Of a stretch of DNA of 64,000 bases, positions 1 through 12,400 are shown piece by piece (position 1 is the stretch's first letter; each line of letters begins with the position of its first letter). A model generated the notes under the pieces. The model did no database searches. It saw only the letters and a program-made list of their open reading frames with translations, and was not told where the DNA came from. Origin of the DNA: Gorsachius magnificus (lineage: Eukaryota > Chordata > Aves > Pelecaniformes > Ardeidae); contig CM067082.1 of the NCBI GenBank assembly GCA_034008185.1, positions 11,330,984 through 11,394,983 of the forward strand, read 5' to 3'. The position numbers and the translations under genes were made by a program.

Positions 1-1269
1 TTAAAATATGCTGAAGACAGAATGATGGCAAATCAAAAATCAGACGGAATTTTCAGAGATGAGGATATGTGCCAGTGAAGAACATAAGTGAATGCACGGT
101 GCTTTCTGTGATTACCAGTCATTGTGATTATTGCAATGAACTTGACACAAGATAGAGTTGTATGAGTATACAGGATAAAGAAAACTCTACTATGATGTAT
201 GACCAGAAAAAATAGATTAAATGGCATCCAGTCCCAATCCTGGTATTGATTTTCTAGTAGTTCCATTACCATGATACTTCACATAAACACTCTATCATTC
301 TGAACATTTTGGGAGTGTAAATAATTACACCGCTGTAATCCTAGTTGACAAATCTCACATCTCTCCTATATGGCCATGAGTCAGTACATATCAATCAAAG
401 CTGATGTGTATTTTGACATGGGAGGCTCTTAGACATAGCACATCTTCCTTCTGTTTACCGCCACCACATTCTGAAACATGATAATAGCCATTTGAATCAA
501 TCCTGAGGTGCAGGCGTGGGGAATGAATCATAGCATTCCTTCATCCTGCCACATAGCTTCTGAAATACATCAACAATCCATGTCTGAACATAGGCAGAGT
601 TGTTTTGAAGAAGGAAATAACTGATTGCCTTGTTCTGTCATGGGTGTAAAACAACTTGTAAATTTTTTTACACTCTAAGCTTTCTTTCACCTCATGGCAC
701 AATAAAATTGATACAATCTGCATTTGAGAGTTCTAAAGGCCTGGAGAATATGAACATGAAGAAGAAAAGGAAAGACAGAGCTCAGGACAAGGAAACAGGA
801 AAAACATGATCTCTTCCTAACTCTACCAGTGAATTAATATCAACTGCAGAGAAAGCTTGGTCTGGTAAAATGGGAACAGAAGCTGTCTGCTTCACCCAGG
901 TATCAAAGGTTTTCAGGTGAAGATTATGATCCCAACACCACTGAATGCAGTTGGTAGTCTGAAAATCTATAGTAAGGTCTTTTTGTCTACTAAATAGGTC
1001 TCAAGAGTAATCTGTACAAAAATGTTCTTCCACTGCAGTAAAATTCTTTGCTTTAAACCAATTAAATTACATGGGATTGTTCCAAGTGGGGTACCCTCCG
1101 AAGTCTATAAAATCTTTACAGATGTGCACTGGTAAATAAAAGATAGATAAACTCACAGGTAATTTTTGAATTAATAACTATCAAAAAACCTGGAGACAAA
1201 GTCCTGGATTTAGAGGCAGACTCACACCCTGCCAAGAGCTAAGACATCACCCCTAGTAGCTAGGATTGT
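1..1269. other. Unassigned non-coding stretch
   Basis: No exon, RNA gene or repeat is recognised. The open frames here are short and lack recognisable domains. Composition is AT-rich and typical of intergenic or intronic vertebrate DNA. Confidence 0.55.
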
Positions 1270-1449
1270 CCCATAACAGGTTGCCCAGAGAAGCTGTGGA
1301 TGTCCCCTCCCCAGAAATGTTCAAGGCCAGGTTGGACAGGGCTTTGAGCAACCAGATCAAGTGGAAGGCATCCCTGCCCACAGCAGGTGTGTTGGAACTG
1401 GATGATCTTTAAGGTCCCTCCCAACCCAAACCTTTCTATGATTCTATGA
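1270..1449 (+). mobile_element. CR1 LINE 3' fragment (5'-truncated)
   Basis: About 180 bp match the end of CR1 ORF2 and its 3' untranslated tail. The sense strand encodes a decayed form of the usual C-terminal block (LPREAVDVPSPEMFKARLD), followed by the 'ggatgatctttaaggtcc' region and a terminal TTCTATGATTCTATG tail. CR1 is the main avian LINE and inserts by target-primed reverse transcription, usually leaving 5'-truncated copies. This one has no coding capacity. The 5' border is approximate. Confidence 0.88.
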
Positions 1450-4208
1450 CAATGTAAAGGAGGCATGGTTTTAACCATTCCTAGGCACCAGTCTTTTTGG
1501 GTCAAATGATAAGAGATTTGAAGCTGCCTTTCATGTTTACATTTACAGAGATTACTTTCTCACTATTCTCACATGAGTCTTTATCTTCCAAAGCTGAACA
1601 AGAAATGTCTGTTTATCCTGATGATTAGGACAAGGGCAGGAAATATCAGATTAGAAGAATCGAGCAGAGGAGAGATTTAAACCCAAGCCTACATCTCAGA
1701 CAGGCAGCCCTACAGCTGGGCACTGGAACATGACATGGGCCACAATTCCAACTCCACTTATCAAATTAATGAGCTTGGGATAAAATGCAAGGAAAATCAG
1801 GGATCAGGACTCCGGGCTCCTTCACCAGTGGGTTCCCCTTCTGTAGCCTCATCCTTTTTTGCAAAGCTCTAACAGGAGGGATACAAAACGGCCCTATTCC
1901 AGTACTCCACTGGCAAGTCAATGCAGCCAATTTGAACCCTGGCAAGGTAATCACACTCGCACCATCTGCCACAACATGGATGGATTTCCCATGAGGAAAA
2001 TATGCAAAGGACAGAAGACAACAGCATCCCTTCCCTTCCATCCCACTGTGCTTCTCAGAAAAGGGGCACACAGCTGCAGGGCTTCATGCTGCGGCTGCAG
2101 GTGGGTGACAGCTGCTGTTGGAGCCCCCCAACGGGTTCCTCACCTCCAGGGACTGGAAGGGAGTCTGGGTTTCACTCTGCACATCTCTGAATTGGCAGCT
2201 GAGTGCAGGAAGAAACCAGGCACTTAGCTGTTCTGCTCATGATGCTGCGAGTGAATTTAGGTTTTGGCAGCTGGGGAACTAAGAGAAAAAAATGGAAGCG
2301 CTGATGGATTTTCGCTGCTTCAGAGGTTAGCTCATACTGGAGAGGAGGCTGTCAGAATTGTTCTCCTGGATTTAAGCATTTAATCCTGCAATGTGAATCT
2401 CAGTCTGTACCCTCTTTTTTTTAATTTTAACTATAGAAACTCACAAAATTACTAGACACAAGTAAAGTAACACTACATTAGATTTTTATTTTTAGTTGTC
2501 AGAAAATCTTTACCTGAAATACAGTTGAATCCATTTAAATCAATACATGTTGAGGGAATACACCTATTAAAAGACAAAAGGTAAATTACAAGTATAACTC
2601 AACTTTATAAAAGGAATAGAATCTCTAGAAGAATTTTAGTTTAAGTCAATAATCATGATGATGATTATAGCCATATCATCCCTTCTGCATCCTCTTCTGA
2701 GCTAATAATACTTAATAGCAAAAAAAGATGTTAAAATATACTTTCTGTGAACAAATGTTAAGCATTCAGCCAATTTCAAATGTATTCTTGATGGCTGGAA
2801 ATCAATGTATACCTTCAGGCAGATATTGTGTATAAACATACATAAAAGCAATGACTAACACAATATTATAACTTGAAAGTGCCCAGTAGGTGTGTCTTAT
2901 CTACAATGTTATCCTGCTGCAAAATCACAGGCACATTTGTTGACTAGGCATCGACTGTTGAGCAGCAGAATTGCTCAACAGAGAAGTGTTAAACAGGGTT
3001 CAAACCCTGAAGGCTTTGAACAAAAAAAATTGCCACTGAAGTCAGCGAGAAATGATGCCGGGGGGGTGGTTCTCCTTGTCTCCAACCTCTGTGCACACAC
3101 ATAAAGAAACTGAACCTACTCCACTGGCTCCAAATAGCACTTGGCTCAATGACATTTTTCCTTCCCTGCTTTCAAAGCTTTTTATAGTATTACTCTCCTT
3201 TTCAGCTGTACACACAGACAGCTTCCTGAGTGGAAAAAGCTCTGAAGGACAAGAAAGGTAAATTTTCTCTTAGGAACTACTCAAGGCAGAAGAACTAGAT
3301 AGACACCGGGACATCATAGGGCTTCTCTGTTTCTCACATACAGTCTGGACCTGCAGTTCTCTCTGACGTGAATGAGAGCTTAGAGGAGTTGTCCTAAGTT
3401 ACTCCAACTACATAGTCCCAATGAGAACCATCATAGGGAGGCAGAAAATCAGACATTTTCTTTTTTTGTCTCTTACTACTTACTACTCCCGCAGTGAACA
3501 GAAATGAAAATTTCCCTCCTTGTCTTCAGAGTGATAAAAAACTATCCAGTTTAGTTGCTACAGACATATTCATTAAGAGTTGATGCTTCAGGAGCCCACA
3601 GATGGCTAGTGAGCCTGATAAGGTGAAGTAGGTTGTACTGGTGGGACAAATGTTTTCAGGACTGGGGTGGGGTGTGGTAGGGAAAAAAAAAATAAGATGT
3701 CTGATACTATGCAGAAATTCCTCTTTGACTTAAAAAGTAGGACTTTTGTGTGGGGAAAATGGAGGCTTGAGAGCAGTCGTGCTGCTTCTGAAGTGGAGGA
3801 AATGCTAGTGGCACTTTAATGGCTCTCTCACTTGACTAACTCATGAGTATGGGTCATTTCTTACATCAGTGAATAAATTGGGCTTTAAAGTTCATGGTGC
3901 CTCTGAGAAAAGAATTATCACAAGAACTGGTGCTACTACTCCTGAGGCCACATCTAACAAGTTTTTGAAATGGTGATGGCCCTTTCATACAGGAAATTGA
4001 TTTAAGTGTTACTCCTATTGTCTTCATGTCCTTTAAAAACATCCTTTACAAATTCCAAAAAATATTAATCACAAAACATTTCCAAAAATGCCTCTTGTGG
4101 CCTTACTTTTCTATCAGTAAGTCCAATTTTATAGGCAGCAAGATGTTACCCAACTAAATACTTAGGCAATCAAATAAGTTCTTCATTAGTAGCACTGAGA
4201 GCAATTAT
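1450..4208. other. Unassigned non-coding stretch
   Basis: No gene or repeat is recognised. A GC-richer part (about 1780-2330) is followed by a strongly AT-rich part (about 2400-2880). The short overlapping frames at 1766-2227 run on both strands and have no domain, so they are treated as chance. Confidence 0.5.
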
Positions 4209-4270
4209 ATCATAGAATCGTAGAATTGTTTAGGTTGGAAAAGACCTTTAAGATCATCAGGTTCAACCAT
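4209..4270 (-). mobile_element. CR1 LINE 3' end, very short
   Basis: Only the last ~60 bp of a CR1 are present, in antisense. They start with the complement of the ATTCTATGAT tail (atcatagaatcgtagaat) and continue through 'ttggaaaagacctttaagatc', the complement of the CR1 3' untranslated region. It is severely 5'-truncated and holds no coding sequence. Confidence 0.85.
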
Positions 4271-7200
4271 TAATATCAGTTTATTGTATATCTGCAGTTG
4301 CTAGTATGTGCTTTGGTAAATGTGCAATGAACACATCCTACAAGACTACTGCTGAAGTAGTTAAGTGAATTAAGTTAAGAAGCTCCCTCCACTGAAAAAA
4401 AATCACAGTAGTGAAATGTACCTAACACTAGACCATATAAAGAAGCCTGCATAACATTAGAAAGATAAGAAGTACTGAAGTAAATACCCATTATAGCAGC
4501 ATGTGCTATTTAGGTAGGTCTATGAGATATAGAAAGCGTACAAGACATTGTGATTGACACCAATACTCCTACAGAAATAATCCTCTCAAAGAGCAGTATC
4601 TTGTGTGGCTTTCAATAGGATAAACTAGCAACAGCATCTGACAAACTCACCAGCTGCCAAATTCAGAACTGGTGTGAAAGTGGAGAAAATTACATTCCCT
4701 TCTCTTGACCCGAACCTTTGTATCACCAGTCAATCTCCCATAGGGCTGCTAACATCTATTCCATCAATGCACAAGGGAGCCTAAATGGATGCAATTTAAA
4801 TATCAAGGCTTCAAAAAGGGGCGTAGGTAGAAGCAGGCTGGAAACATCTCTGTCATCTGTGGTCTCATGGTTTATCTGCTGTCTTCTCAAGATAGAAGTT
4901 GGATTTGTTTTGCATTTCCTTGCACAGTGATAGAGTAGGGGTGAGGGAGTTTTAAGAGTTAGACCATTAGGAAGTCATAAGTCAGATGAAGATGAAATAC
5001 ATCAAACTTGCACGTACCTCTGTTTCTTCACTGGGAGAGGATCTAACTTTCCATGCTTTCAGCACTGAGAACTTGGAAAGCATACAGCTAACTAGGCACT
5101 GGGGATAGCAGAGGTATTTTGATTTGTTTATAAAAATTATCAAGCACCACCCACACTCTGTCCTCAAGTGACCCGGTTATATTCTGCTGCGTGAAGATGA
5201 AACATTGAGATATCTACCAGCACAAAGAGTGCAAAATGTGTTTTATGCTCCAGCAGGATAGATGAGCAACCAGCACAGAATAACAATAATAAACACATTA
5301 TCCATAATAAGACCCTTGAAGTCCTTTTCTCCTGAACAGAATTAAGCTTTGTTTAAACTTCTAAAATATTTGCACAATGGGGTTTGGGTTTGCATTTGTT
5401 GGGGTTTTTTTAAGCTTATTCTGGCAAAGATGCAAAGCAGAAAAGCCAAAAACTATACAACACACAAATACAAAAGGGTAACAATGGGCTAAATATAGAT
5501 GAGAACATGAAATAGGCAGCTGGGCTGTTCTTTAGGCATTTCTGGCAGTGGCAGGAAATGGAAACGCCAGCAGGTTGTTGTGACAGTGGGCTTTGGCTAG
5601 CTCCATCCCAGCTGGGCAGGCTCAAGCATTTCAGGTCAACAGGGGCAGGATGGACCACGCATTGCACTACAACTCAGGAAACATGGACGTTACTCTTAGC
5701 TGGGAAACAGAACTTGCCATATGACTTTGAATTGGACACTTTCAGGCTGGACTTCTCCCACTTCACTGCTGCCATTTGAAAAAGTCATTGTCTATTTTGA
5801 GCCATTTACAAGTTCATTGTCTAGTCAAAGGTAAGTATAGAGACTTCATCTGTCATCAGTTGAGAGTGCTAAACACCTTCTGGTTTTCCCTACACAGGGT
5901 AGGTGTGTAAGATGGATGGGGTCCACTGGCTTCTGTCCTACCACTCTCCAGTGATTATAGTTCTTAAACAGCTTAAGTTCAGTGAGAGAAGTCTCATTTT
6001 CTGTCCTTTTCCCCTTCTTTCCGTCTTTCTTCTGCCTACAGACAGTAAGTGTTTATGCCAAAGATATTCCTGCTCAGTGTATTTCCAGCATAACCCCACA
6101 CAAGGCTGGGTGCCTATTGGAATGCAGATATTTAAAGCATTGGATATATTTTACTGTTTCAAGAAAATGTAGTGGAAATTCTAATTCTTCTGCTGTTTTT
6201 CCCATGTCTGGTCTGCACTTTTTTTCTCATTCTTCCACGAAAGCAACATCTTCCTCTGTCTGACTGCAAGCAATACAAGAGTAAACAAGCCTCCTGAGAA
6301 TCAAAGATATATGGTGGAAATCATAAAAAAAAAAAAAATGCAGGAGCTGGAAATGGTGATCAGGCCTGTGTGACAATTGTTTCTATTCTACAGTCACAAC
6401 AGAGGTCGGGTGAGACCAGGTGATAACAGAGTTAAAAGAGCTGCCTGAAACAGCGAATGAGGAAAAAGATATGTAGACATCGAATTCCATGTAAGAAAAG
6501 TCTATTGCATTTGTTGGCCAAAAGTCAATTGGGAACATTTTGTTGGAGCTTGCCAAAATGCTGAGCAAATGCTGCACCAGGAAAGTAAACAGTTTACACA
6601 GCACTGGCAGTCCAGAGCTGAAGGAAAGGAGCTTAGTAAATACGGAGTAAAGCAGGTCACAGAGCAGTGATTAATGGGTGCTGGAATTTCAAATACAATC
6701 ATACACCTGCACAAGATGGCCTGAAAAGATGGATTGCCAAATGGCCTGTGAGAAATTAGAGCAGAGGGAAATATGTTTCAGTGTGACACATTCATTCCAA
6801 TAGAGGAGAAAGTGATTTCTGAATTTCAACTATTGCAGGGGGTGGGAGAGGGGAGCTGTTCTTTAGGGGAAAAATGAGCTATCAGCAATTTAATAACACT
6901 CTAATTTGTCCCTGCAATACTGGCTGGGGTCTTCTATTCTCTTCCAATGGTATCTTCTTCCCAACTCTCTAGTTTGTCTGTGAATGATGAAAAATCCCTA
7001 AATTAAAAGCTTTGTGTAATAATAAGAATGGGTGAAACTTGAGTTGCACATGGAGGAGTGATGGATTTTTCTTCTGGTTAGGCTGGAAAATCAATTTTTA
7101 AAGCTACTAGAACCATAGGTTGCATATAGACCTATGAATAGCTTTGCTCTTATTCAAACTCTAAGGCAACTTAGGCTAATAAGCCTTAGTCTTAATTAGA

Positions 7201-7390
7201 ACTCTACAGTGATAGACATGACATTTCAGATGGGCTTGTTACCAATTTAACAGCTTATTCCATGAAAAATGGCATTAGTGAAGAGATTTTAAAAAGCAAC
7301 TCCTCATGCTAGTCTTGTTTCTCCAAGAGAACTAAGAGTATTAGAAACAGTCATCCCGTTCAAAGGCAACTGGACTAAAGCCACAGTGCA
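4271..7390. other. Unassigned non-coding stretch
   Basis: No supported gene. A 14-base A run lies at 6325-6338. A strong-looking splice donor (AAAG|GTAAGTAT) occurs at 5830/5831 on the + strand, but no coding frame leads into it, so it could at most end a non-coding exon. Confidence 0.5.
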
Positions 7391-7639
7391 TCAAACCTGA
7401 CTCCTGGTGTCAAGCAATGGATTCAGAATCTCAGCCTTTTTTTGTGTGTGTGATGAAAACCTTGCAATCATTTTATTTGTAGTCATTACACTCACAAAGA
7501 AAATTAATGAAGCTGTAATTGAAAAAATGATGCCTGCCAAAATCAGGAGGCATCTAAAATTATACTCCTGGGAGGTGTGAACATCTGCTTTTGATTCTGC
7601 AACCTGTTGATCTTGTGAGCAGCAATAATAGCAAAGCAC
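7391..7639 (-). other. Weak candidate exon with one membrane segment
   Basis: An 82-codon open frame on the minus strand contains one long hydrophobic run (CLLILAGIIFSITASLIFF) flanked by polar, partly charged sequence, as in a single-pass membrane protein. Within it, a possible splice acceptor (cacctcccag before GAGTATAAT, near 7577) and donor (TTT|GTGAGT, near 7497) would bracket a roughly 80-nt exon carrying just that segment. A further donor-like site (ACAG|GTAAGG) lies upstream on the same strand at 7721. I do not recognise the protein. A hydrophobic run of this size can arise by chance in AT-rich DNA, so this remains a candidate only. Confidence 0.12.
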
Positions 7640-7640
7640 T

Positions 7641-9239
7641 TTGTGTTTCTATGTATGTGCACATAGAAAGTAAAGGGAAGGTAAAGGCTGAAATCCCTTA
7701 TCACTAAAGAAGGCCCTTACCTGTCTGCAGACAAAGTAAAATGGCAAAAAAGTCTCTGGTTAAGGGAAGAGGACTAGTCCCACTTGCACACAAGGCAAGG
7801 TAGAGTGCACAAGAAATACCTGGGCTTGAACAAGAAGGAGCCATCTGTGCACTTGCCTGGAGCCCTGGGTTGCCTTAACATGGTTCTGTGCATGCAAACT
7901 ATTTTTCCTATACTTGAAGGGATTTAATTAATTTGTAAGCCTCTGTAAGCTCCCTCTATGGGCCAAGATGTCTCCTTCTGATGAGAACACAGAAAAATCC
8001 CAGGAGAATTTTTTTCTCATTCAGAAATCTCATACAGATTCTCTCCAAGCTGAGAAAGTTGGCAAGTGTTTGACCACTGTTTCCCAACAAGAACATCTCT
8101 GTGTAATAAAGCTAGTGCAAACAGACAGTAGTAGCTTTCCCTTGTCCTCTACAAGCGAGTGGGAAGGGAATTCTTGATCCAAGTGCCATTGGAGGCAGGG
8201 GCCTGATGGTTCTTTCTTGGCTGATGTTTCACCTTGCACATACCTGCTCCTGACAGCCTTGGAGACTCCTGATCTTTTCCTGTGTCTAGTCAGGAGTAGC
8301 TTGACTCATGTTAGAGACAGCATCACCCATGTTCTTTCCTTGCCAATAAGCTCAGGTCACTATGGTGTAAGAAGTGACCAGTTTGCAGCTTTCCTTTCCA
8401 CACTAAGAATCCAGAACTGCTGCAGCGAGATCTCTGAAGTTTGTAGCACCAAAAGGCCAAAGGACTTTGGATGCTCTGTGTTTAGGGAGAATTGCTGTGG
8501 CATATAAGAAGAGTAAGAAGAAATGAAGCTGAAGGAGCTCAACAACTTGGAAAAATGAATTTCCCTCCACGTTTAAATTGTTAAAAGTGGGCATCCAAGA
8601 CTGAAAATTTTGCTCCGTGCAAGCAGGAGAATTTAATGTTCCATTTTGCCATTTGTGCAGACAGACTGAGACACATGCAATATTTGCTACAGGGTTTGTT
8701 TGGATTTTTTTTTTTCTTTTCCTTTTTTAACAATCCATTTTACAGGGCTATTTCAGGAGATGCCTGTGAGCACACCAGAGCGGTGCTATATCAAAACAAA
8801 GTACACCTGATTAATTATCTAACAAGGGAGATGTTTGCACAGCCACTACCATTCATTTTTCATGTGACAATGCAGGCTTTAAGTATTAGCAACCACCAAT
8901 CTGACAGTGCCAGAAGGATGCAGTTGCCCTCCACATGATCTTTTCTTTCTGTCTCATACACATCTCAGTGTGCTGTCAGGGATGTCCCAAGTTCCACCTC
9001 TAATCTTTCCTTTGTACCTGTCCCAGTGACTTGTGAGCCATTTCAAATAAGAATATGGATTTTATCAATGGCATTAAATCGTGGTTCAAGAAGATTTAGT
9101 AGAAACATTTAAAAACGTTGCTAAATTATTACATTAGGGAACAAATTCCCTTTTCTCTCATGTTCATCAGATTCATTCCCCACTAATGAATACAGAGAAG
9201 AATGAATCTCCAAAGAATTTAGATTTGAGTTTTAAAGGA
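7641..9239. other. Unassigned non-coding stretch
   Basis: No gene or repeat is recognised. Short frames occur on both strands without domains. A T-rich run lies at about 8706-8730. Confidence 0.5.
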
Positions 9240-9490
9240 GGTTTAACATTTGGATTTGGCTATAACTTCAATTTCCTTTCATGAATATTTTATTTAAATC
9301 CTGTATTAATCACAGAGCCACAAAGATAGCCTGCCTCCTGCTTCTGCTTGCTCTCATTGTCTGTCACAGAAGCACTTTCTCTCAACCTTAAATATCTCTA
9401 ATTAAAAATTTCCCTGAAGCCAACTGATACCTGTGTGATTAATGGGCTGGCTAATAAATAAAATGCACCATGCTACTTTAAGATCAGTGT
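9240..9490. promoter_or_regulatory. Conserved-looking AT-rich non-coding block
   Basis: The stretch has the texture of a vertebrate conserved non-coding element. It has several TAAT/ATTA homeodomain-type cores (TCTAATTAAAAA, GATTAATGGG, GCTAATAAATAAA), no coding frame and no repeat similarity. That it is conserved or active is inference from composition; no alignment could be made. Confidence 0.25.
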
Positions 9491-12400
9491 ACCATAAAAG
9501 CACAGAAGGGGTGCCAGTGGCCTCATCATTTTGAAAGATGTTTATTAAAGCAACAATGCAGAGGTCCTAAGGGTCCTGAAGTGCTCCACATCGTTAATAA
9601 CCAGATAAACCATCCACTGAGAAACTGCTTCAGACATGTTCGTTATTCTAAGCCAGGAAGCTATGCAAAGAGGGGAAAAAAATCCAGGGGAGTGAAGAGA
9701 AGCACAGGGACTGTTTCTCCACTGGATAAACATCCATCTCCTCCTCAGGGTAAGTGAGTATGAACAACAGCAAAGGACTGGATGTTGCTGGGACAAAGCC
9801 TTTCACTCCCAGATTTCAGGTTCAAATGCAAGCCAGGTTACTGAACACAGCTCCCGTCTGATGGCTCTTGTTTGGACTCTGGGTTAAGTAGTCTTGGTAG
9901 AGGTTTGAGACAGCTGGAGGCTCATATCCAAAACTAGGGCAGCTTCTGCAGACAGGGGCATGAGGACTCAATTACAGCCTTATCTGTGATTAGGGAATAT
10001 CTCTTTCAGTGAAAGGAGCTCAGACCAGGTAACTGCACTGATGTCAGCTTAGTCTGACAGTCAAAGTGGTGCACAGATGTTTCCTTGCACAGAGGTAGTA
10101 TCCACCTTATGGTAATAAAAACTGCAGCACTGACAGCTCATCTTGGGTTAGTCCATAATATGGCAATAAGATCTACTCCGGAGCAGATCAGAGAGAAGAG
10201 ATGTAACCCATAGAAAGCCCTCTGCCACGCTGTGATGTGATAAGCCCGGTGTAATGTAGCTCTAAGGCTGCTGACCCCACCACATTGCAGGGCAGGCAGA
10301 GGTGGCAGAACCTGGCTCATGTCTCCTGTCCAGACTTTTCCAGGCATTTCAGTAAAGAGAGAAGCAGGTCTGTGAAGCCAGAGGAAAACACATGCTTGTG
10401 CTCTGAAAGAAGGTACAACTCAGTGCTGAACTAAAGTTTGGTATAGCTGACTCGTGCTACACCAGTAAAAGGTCGACAGTTTGTAAGAAATGATGGGCAT
10501 CAACCCTTGCATCTCCCCAGCCTCCAAAACAAGCAGTGAGGCCTGGTTTCTAACACATTCAAGTGTATCTTCCCTGTGCAATCTGGTATGAATCTGCCTC
10601 CATAACCCAGATACTTAACACTCTGAACCCAATGCTGAAATTATATTTATTTATGCATGCTTTGCCTTTCCTCTCCCCCATTTGTGTCACTCTGAGCACT
10701 GGTTAATAAGTGCTCCTTGTTTAGCCCAGGCCTCTCACAAGAGTTGCTTAACCCACTAATATATACCATGAAAACACACCTGTGTTACAGATCCATAGGA
10801 AAACCACCAAAACCCTCTACTGCTTTCTCACCAAGGCTATATTCAGCTTTTTCCCTGCACCCATGGTTGGGCAGTGAGTTAGGCAAGGAATGGTCTCAAT
10901 CTCATGCAGTGTTCTGTGGTTTGGCACTGATTAGTCAACAAAAAGAAGGGAATCTGTAGCTGACTCTGCTCTTTAAATGGGATTCTCTCCCTCTGCCAAG
11001 GTATCAACTGAGAATGACAACAGCCAGTCGAGTAGCTTACTGAAAAAATTCAGCCTGCCAGAACCCAAACCCACAAGAGCAGTTTCCCTCACCATTGCCA
11101 TTTTTGACAACAAAACTCTTGGTGACAGCTGTAATTAATAGACAACTGCCATCAATGGCTCTTGTAGTAGCCTGCAGCAAGAGATCAGGTAGTACCACTG
11201 GTCATTCCTGTTTTGTTCTAGCTATCAAAGTGAAGGTCACTTCCTTCAAAAGGGCAAAATGAGGGTCAGCAATACATACACACACATTCAGATGATGTGC
11301 CAGTTCACTATCAGCACCAAAACCAGACATTGTCCCTGCCTGTATCCATGAAATGGACCCCATGACCACTCTTCATCTGAATACAATTAATTCTCTTAGC
11401 CCTGGCTTCCTCTATGCTCCTGAAGCATTTTTCTTTTCAAAACTTGTTGAGTCTCTCAGTGAGGTCAAAATGAGTGGCCAAATTAATCCATGGCTACTTA
11501 AAACAGAATTCAGAGTGGGGCAGATTAAGTCCTATCAAACAAACAAAATTAACCTTAATCTAGATTCAGCCACGCTTACTTAAGGCCAGAATATCTCTCT
11601 TGAGGTCCTACAGTGTAAACATCTACACCTGAGACAGCTGTCTAGGTGTCTGTTGTAGCCAATGGAGACCTAATCAATAGAGGCAATGGCATTTGGAAGA
11701 AATTTCTCACACTGAATGGAAAGGTCCAATTTTGGCTAAAATGAATGCAGTACTACATTGGCTGACTCTGACTCTCTGGCTATAAAGGGAGACTGAGGTG
11801 AGCTGCTTAGTTGTAGATGCCTGTATTCTCAAAATGCACATTCAGTTAGATGAATCTCACCCCAGAATATCCATTAATTAGCTGTTCCACTGAAATGATC
11901 AGCAGAAATCACAGTCAAGCTCATAGTGCATAGATCACTCAGTTATTTAAAATCTAGCGTGCTTATTCCATCCAAAGCTGATCAAAACTGTAATAAAAAT
12001 AACTCCCACCTGTTTACACTTGTGTAGGAGGCCTCCAGTGGCACATAAACTGCATGCATTTTTACTGACCTCATCTTGGTTACGTCATCAAGACTTCAAA
12101 TATAAGCCACATTCCACCAGCCTGACACACATAATGGCATGAGACACATCTGTAAATACAAGTAATTTACACAGCATAAACATATGCTTCAGCTGAAGCC
12201 CATTTGATACTCATATAGCAGATTTATGTCCTCTTGGTGGTTCGTGTGGGGCTAATAATATAATGATATAATATACCTGCAGTGTGGGGATGGCTGTAGT
12301 TAAGTGAGGCAGAGGTTTTCCTCAGCCCCTCAGAGTGAATAAGGTGATGTCAGCTTCGCAAGAGGGAAAAGAGGGAATATTATACATGTGTGGCTATCAC

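Noticed and set aside
5831..5838. Strong donor-like site AAAG|GTAAGTAT
   Set aside because: No open frame reaches it and no paired acceptor is convincing; isolated donor-like words are frequent.
11770..11800. TATA-like 'ctggctataaaggg' that might mark a promoter
   Set aside because: There is no initiator, CpG cluster or downstream exon; a single TATA-like word is not evidence of a promoter.
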